Translations under genes and position numbers: made by a program
From: CAYJXJ01 sp964374095
GTDB lineage: Bacteria > Elusimicrobiota > Elusimicrobia > UBA1565 > UBA9628
Direction of reading: 5' to 3'
NCBI GenBank assembly: GCA_964374095.1
Contig: CAYJXJ010000189.1
Coordinates: forward strand, 1 to 8,645
Length of the DNA stretch: 8,645 bases
Part shown: in pieces, positions 5,226 through 8,645 of the stretch
Layout: each line of letters starts with the position of its first letter
Numbering within the stretch: position 1 is the first letter of the stretch
The notes under the pieces: model-generated
What the model was told of the DNA's origin: nothing
Database searches by the model: none
Seen by the model: the letters and a program-made list of their open reading frames with translations, nothing else

Positions 5226-6011
5226 ATGGACATCATGCTGGCCGGATGGGTGGGACTCTGTCTGGGGAGTTTCCTAAACGTCGTCGCGCACCGCCTGCCG
5301 CTGGAGGAGTCGCTCTGGAAACCGCGGTCGCGCTGCCCCCGCTGCGGGAAAATGATCCGGTGCTACGACAACATCCCGGTCCTGAGCTTCATTTTCCTGC
5401 TCGGGCGCTGCCGCTCCTGCCGGGCCCGCATCTCCTGGCGCTACCCGGCCGTGGAGCTGGCCATGGGGATCATAGCGGTGGGTCTGTGGCGGCGCTGGAG
5501 CGGGGAGCCGGTCTGGGCCTGCCTGGCCATCCTGGCCGCGGGAGCCCTTCTGGCCGTCACCCTGATCGATTGGGACACCATGATCATTCCGGATGAACTC
5601 TCGGTGGGCCTGCTCGTCGCGGGGCTCCTGGCGGCCCCTCTAAACCCCCACCTGGCGCCGGTCCTGATGGGCCCGGCCTGGTTGGGGCGCGAATTGGGCG
5701 CCCTTCTCGGGGCGGGGTTGGGATTGGTGATCTGCTGGGGCACCGCGGAGGCGGGGGAGAGGATGTTCGGGCGGGAGGCGTTGGGGGGAGGGGACTTCAA
5801 GCTTCTCAGCGCGGTCGGGGCTTGGACCGGCGCCTTGGGAGCCTTTGACTGCATGTTTGTGGGGTCCCTGCTGGGGTCGGTTTATGGAGTGGCCATGATC
5901 GCGGCCGGCAGGCTTAAGCGCTACCAGCCGATGCCCTTCGGCCCCTTTCTGAGCGGGGCCGCGCTCTTCAATCTTTTCTACTTGCTCCCTTTCGGCTTCC
6001 CTTTCCTGTGA
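5226..6011 (+). CDS. pilD: Prepilin peptidase / N-methyltransferase (PilD/GspO family)
   Basis: An inner-membrane aspartic protease that cleaves prepilins after Gly and methylates the new N-terminal Phe; the three pilins next door are obvious substrates. The 261-residue product has the full bifunctional layout: GSFLNVVAHRLP (14-25), a cytoplasmic zinc-binding domain with C37-x2-C40 and C62-x2-C65, YDNIPVLSF (47-55), the first catalytic segment LIDWD..IIPDE (D115/D117), and the second GGGDFKLLSAVGAWTG with D190, then PMPFGPFLS near the C-terminus. Several hydrophobic helices follow the zinc domain. No good ribosome binding site is seen before ATG 5226; ATG 5235 is an alternative start. Because the pilin 3 terminator immediately precedes it, expression must come from read-through or a promoter I cannot see. 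Its last 44 bases overlap the 3' end of the convergent gene. Confidence 0.96.
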   Translation: MDIMLAGWVGLCLGSFLNVVAHRLPLEESLWKPRSRCPRCGKMIRCYDNIPVLSFIFLLGRCRSCRARISWRYPAVELAMGIIAVGLWRRWSGEPVWACLAILAAGALLAVTLIDWDTMIIPDELSVGLLVAGLLAAPLNPHLAPVLMGPAWLGRELGALLGAGLGLVICWGTAEAGERMFGREALGGGDFKLLSAVGAWTGALGAFDCMFVGSLLGSVYGVAMIAAGRLKRYQPMPFGPFLSGAALFNLFYLLPFGFPFL

Positions 6012-7461
6012 CCCGGTAGAGGATCGTTCCCCGCGGGCTTTCTGCGGCGGGGGCGATTCCATGGCCCCGGAAGAAGCCCTCCCAACCCTCCGATTCCAGG
6101 GTCCGCGAGGTGATGAAAACAGGCAGGCCCTCGGAGTCCAGCGCGGCGAGCCGCGCGGTCAGGGCGAGTTCGGCGCCGGCGTAATAGCGGATGTTGAGGG
6201 GGCGGCGGACCGCGAAGTAGGGCACGTAGACCTGCTCGACGCCCAGCACCGCGATCCAAGCCTGCTCGGGGGTTTGCGAGCCCAGCCAGACCGCGTCGCG
6301 ATAGTCTTGGTTGGCGGCAAGGTCGGTCTTGGGGCCGATCAGGTATTTTCCATTGAAGGCGAGGGCGGCAGCCGCCCATATTCCAAGCCAGGCGGTTGCC
6401 GTCCTGGCCCACCTCGGGTTTTGCCGCAAGGCTGGCCAGGGCGAGCCCAAACCTGCCGCGGTCAAGAGCCACAGGGGCGCCAAGTCGGTGATCCTGTAGA
6501 CCATGGTCTGGGGTTGCCACGTGCTGTAGAGGACCGCGTATCCGGCCAGCCAAAGCAAGACGAAGCGGCGGAGGGATTTCTCCGCGCGGGCGGCCCCAAA
6601 GACGGCCCCCGCGACCGCGACGATTCCCAGGGCGCGCGCCATCGCGGCGCATCCACCGGAGAGGCCGTCGGGATCCGAGAAGATCCGGAAAGTCATGTTG
6701 AGCCACACGCCTAGATTGGTCCAGGACCAGCCGCCGATCCAGCCGAAGGATTGGTCGAGGTTGAGCGCCGCGCTGCCGAGAAGCCACACGCGCCAACCAT
6801 GGAAGGAGGACGGGCGCACGCACAGGGCCGCGGCGGCCGCGTAGGCGAGGGTCACCGGCAGGGCCAGCCCCGCGGCATAGGACGCGGCGGAGCGCCTGAA
6901 GCCGGGCTTGGAGGCCGCGTAAAGGCGGTCCAGCACCGCGACGGCGAGCATCAGGTGGCCCACATGTCCCAGCACGGCGAGGGCCTGCCAGAACCCGACG
7001 CGGATGGGCCGGGGCTTTTCAGCCAGGCATTCCCGGACCGCCAGGAGCATGAAAAGCGCGCCGAACATGTACACCTGGGCTTCGAGGCTCCAAAGCCACC
7101 AGGCGTAGGACACGGCTAAAGCCGCGCCCGCGGCCAGCCCGGTCCCGACCGGCAGCCCGAGGCGCCGCAAGAGCGAGACGAACACCCCCACGGCGGCTCC
7201 CCCGAGCAGGGAATCGCCCGCCTGGAGCGTCAGCAGGGCGTGACCCTGGTAGCCCAGCATCCGCCATAATTCGTAGAACCCCCAGCCGACCACGCCGTAG
7301 GCCAAGTGGTTGCCGTGGGTCAGGCGAGCGCAGTCGCCTAATTCCACCGCGATGGCGCAGGCCACGCCGTCGAAGTTGAACCAGGCCGACGGGGCTCCCA
7401 GATAGAGCAGTGCGGCGGCCGCGGCCGCCGCCGCGGCGGCGTACCGGGGGAAGCGCGTCAT
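5968..7461 (-). CDS. Polytopic membrane protein, DUF2723/TMEM260-like GT-C candidate
   Basis: A 497-residue membrane protein with about ten hydrophobic helices and a soluble C-terminal region from about residue 390. It begins with a basic end and a run of ten or so alanines (codons mixed, so not a simple DNA repeat). The first loop WFNFDGVACAIAVELGD (27-43) with RLTHGNH (46-52), and WSLEAQVYMFGALFML further on, resemble the first loop and the EVYaLnalF helix of DUF2723/TMEM260 proteins, putative or proven GT-C O-mannosyltransferases. I rate this as remote similarity; no glycan donor or acceptor can be named. The ATG at 7461 overlaps the TGA of the upstream TPR gene by four bases (ATGA), implying translational coupling. 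The tail overlaps pilD by 44 bp on the opposite strand. Confidence 0.7.
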   Translation of the reverse strand: MTRFPRYAAAAAAAAAALLYLGAPSAWFNFDGVACAIAVELGDCARLTHGNHLAYGVVGWGFYELWRMLGYQGHALLTLQAGDSLLGGAAVGVFVSLLRRLGLPVGTGLAAGAALAVSYAWWLWSLEAQVYMFGALFMLLAVRECLAEKPRPIRVGFWQALAVLGHVGHLMLAVAVLDRLYAASKPGFRRSAASYAAGLALPVTLAYAAAAALCVRPSSFHGWRVWLLGSAALNLDQSFGWIGGWSWTNLGVWLNMTFRIFSDPDGLSGGCAAMARALGIVAVAGAVFGAARAEKSLRRFVLLWLAGYAVLYSTWQPQTMVYRITDLAPLWLLTAAGLGSPWPALRQNPRWARTATAWLGIWAAAALAFNGKYLIGPKTDLAANQDYRDAVWLGSQTPEQAWIAVLGVEQVYVPYFAVRRPLNIRYYAGAELALTARLAALDSEGLPVFITSRTLESEGWEGFFRGHGIAPAAESPRGTILYRVTGKGSRKGASRKD

Positions 7462-8645
7462 GGCTTCTCGCGCAGCCGCAGCACGAGCTCGGCCAGGCGC
7501 GGCGCGTCAGGGTCATCCGGGGCCAGTTCCAAGAATCTGGTCCAATGCTCGACGGCGGCGTCGGGCTGGCCCCAACGCAGGTAGTGCCGGCCGAGATTGT
7601 AGTGGGCCAGCGGGTCCCAGGGGCGCAGGACCAGGGCCCGGCGCAGCGCGGCCCCGGAGTGGTCCCATCGCCCTTGGGCCTCCAGAATCAAGGCCCTGAG
7701 CACCCAGTAGTCCGGGAGTCCGGGAGCGAGCCGGAGCGCCTCATCGGACCAGCGGCGGGCTGAAACGTAGTCGCCGCGGTCATAGGCCAGGCGCGCGAGA
7801 TTGTAGTAGGGATCCGATAGTTTGGGATTGAGTCCGATGGCCTCCATCAGCCGGCCGCGGCCCTCCTCCGTCGCCCCGCGGGCGATGAGGAGCGCTCCCA
7901 GGGAGGATCGGGCTTTGGCGGAGAGGGGGTTGCAGCGCGCGGCGGCCTGGTAGTATTCGTAGCCGCCCAACCACTCCCGAGAGCGGCTCCTGGCCGAGGC
8001 CAGCTGCCAGAGACTCAGGGCCGCGGCGAAGGCGAGGCCGCGGAGCCGAAGCCTTCCTCCGGCGGCCAGAGCATGGGCCAGGAGTCCGGCCAGGCCGACC
8101 GTGGGAAGGTAGAGGAACCGCTGTCCGCCGATCGCGTCGATGGGGACCACGTGCAGGGTCGGGACGAGGAAGAGGCCGGGTCCCAGGAGCCAGAATGCCC
8201 ACGGGCGCCGACGCGCCAGCCCCCATCCGCCCGCCATCACCGCGGCGGCCAAGGACGCCAGCGCCAGCCACGCGACGACATCGGAGGGGCCGGAGTCGGG
8301 GATCAGGGGCCGGGAGAAGTCGGTGCAGAGTCCCGATCCCGAAAGGCTCGGCCAGACGTAGCCGCCCCAAATGAACCGGGAGAGAGTCAGCGCGGCCGAA
8401 AGGGCTCCCGTCTCGCGGAAATAGGAAGCGCCGGCGTGAAAGGCCCTCGGCAGCACCGCCGCGCGCAGGAAGAGGTAGGCCACCGCGCCGGCGGCCAGCG
8501 TCAGGGTCCGGCGTCTTCGAGACGCCGACCATGGGGGCTCGCCGTGGAAAGTCCAGTCCGAAAGGGCCAGCAAGCCGGGCATCAAGAGGGCGTGTTCCTT
8601 AGTGAGCATTCCCGCCAGGTACAGGCCAAGACCCGCGGCGGTCCT
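7458..8645 (-). CDS. TMTC-like membrane protein with TPRs, N-terminus outside window
   Basis: The frame is open to the right edge; 395 residues are visible and the start lies beyond 8645. The visible part begins inside the membrane domain with LYLAGMLTKEHALLMPGLL, matching the SK(E/A)..LPLLL helix of the TMTC-like family seen also in the plus-strand gene at 1888. Further on, IGGQRFLYLPTVGL corresponds to the DRYSYL motif. After the last helix (about 200 residues from the visible end) come four to five TPRs: YEYYQAAARCNP, AKARSSLGALLIARG, DPYYNLARLAYDRGDY, DYWVLRALILEAQGRW and LAHYNLGRHYLRWGQ each start or span a repeat. It ends in a TGA that overlaps the next gene's ATG. It looks intact where visible. 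Protein O-glycosylation is the family-based guess; the substrate is unknown. Confidence 0.85.
   Translation of the reverse strand, partial: RTAAGLGLYLAGMLTKEHALLMPGLLALSDWTFHGEPPWSASRRRRTLTLAAGAVAYLFLRAAVLPRAFHAGASYFRETGALSAALTLSRFIWGGYVWPSLSGSGLCTDFSRPLIPDSGPSDVVAWLALASLAAAVMAGGWGLARRRPWAFWLLGPGLFLVPTLHVVPIDAIGGQRFLYLPTVGLAGLLAHALAAGGRLRLRGLAFAAALSLWQLASARSRSREWLGGYEYYQAAARCNPLSAKARSSLGALLIARGATEEGRGRLMEAIGLNPKLSDPYYNLARLAYDRGDYVSARRWSDEALRLAPGLPDYWVLRALILEAQGRWDHSGAALRRALVLRPWDPLAHYNLGRHYLRWGQPDAAVEHWTRFLELAPDDPDAPRLAELVLRLREKP

Noticed and set aside
7405..7445. GCGGCC-rich stretch as a DNA microsatellite
   Set aside because: It encodes the poly-alanine start of the membrane protein using mixed Ala codons and has no regular repeat unit.
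1..8645. CRISPR array, restriction or toxin-antitoxin defence system
   Set aside because: No regularly spaced repeats and no recognisable cas, nuclease, methylase or toxin genes are present.

Overview
The window is high-GC bacterial chromosomal DNA with short intergenic gaps. Housekeeping genes (smpB, a tRNA-Leu), a type IV pilin cluster with its prepilin peptidase, and two or three large GT-C-type membrane proteins (two with TPR tails) lie side by side. Tandem short pilins next to TMTC-like TPR membrane proteins remind me of Elusimicrobiota and similar uncultured lineages. That is an impression from gene style, not proof, and I cannot name a species.

Layout, left to right. (1) Positions 47-1066: an ISL3-family transposase with its DDE residues intact but no usable start codon for its N-terminal zinc-finger part, so it looks 5'-truncated. 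(2) A short AT-rich gap with a small palindrome, then smpB on the minus strand (1156-1629). (3) tRNA-Leu(CAG) on the plus strand (1735-1817), flanked by two strong hairpins and divergent from smpB. (4) A TMTC-like membrane protein with TPR repeats (1888-3586), whose last TPRs are separated from the rest by a one-base frameshift near 3408-3410. (5) Three consecutive type IV pilin genes (3722-4162, 4241-4660, 4719-5153). The first and third have their own near-consensus sigma70 promoters of identical geometry. The second appears to depend on read-through from the first and has a 16-bp hairpin between its best Shine-Dalgarno sequence and its ATG. (6) A strong intrinsic terminator, then the prepilin peptidase pilD (5226-6011). 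(7) On the minus strand, converging on pilD, a translationally coupled pair: a second TMTC-like TPR protein whose N-terminus lies beyond the right edge (7458-8645), followed with a 4-bp overlap by a 497-residue polytopic membrane protein resembling DUF2723/TMEM260-type GT-C proteins (5968-7461).

How it may work together: PilD would remove the short leaders of the three pilins, giving three mature subunits of 133 residues each. Pilins 1 and 3 give exactly the same mature protein. The surrounding GT-C/TPR proteins belong to, or resemble, families whose eukaryotic members are protein O-mannosyltransferases, so pilin glycosylation is an attractive but unproven hypothesis.

The most notable observation is a perfect 337-bp direct repeat shared by pilins 1 and 3. 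It starts exactly at the conserved Pro22 codon and ends at the stop codon, while the 63 bp just upstream differ by nine silent substitutions. This is the pattern expected of recent gene conversion, or of an assembly artefact, which must be excluded.
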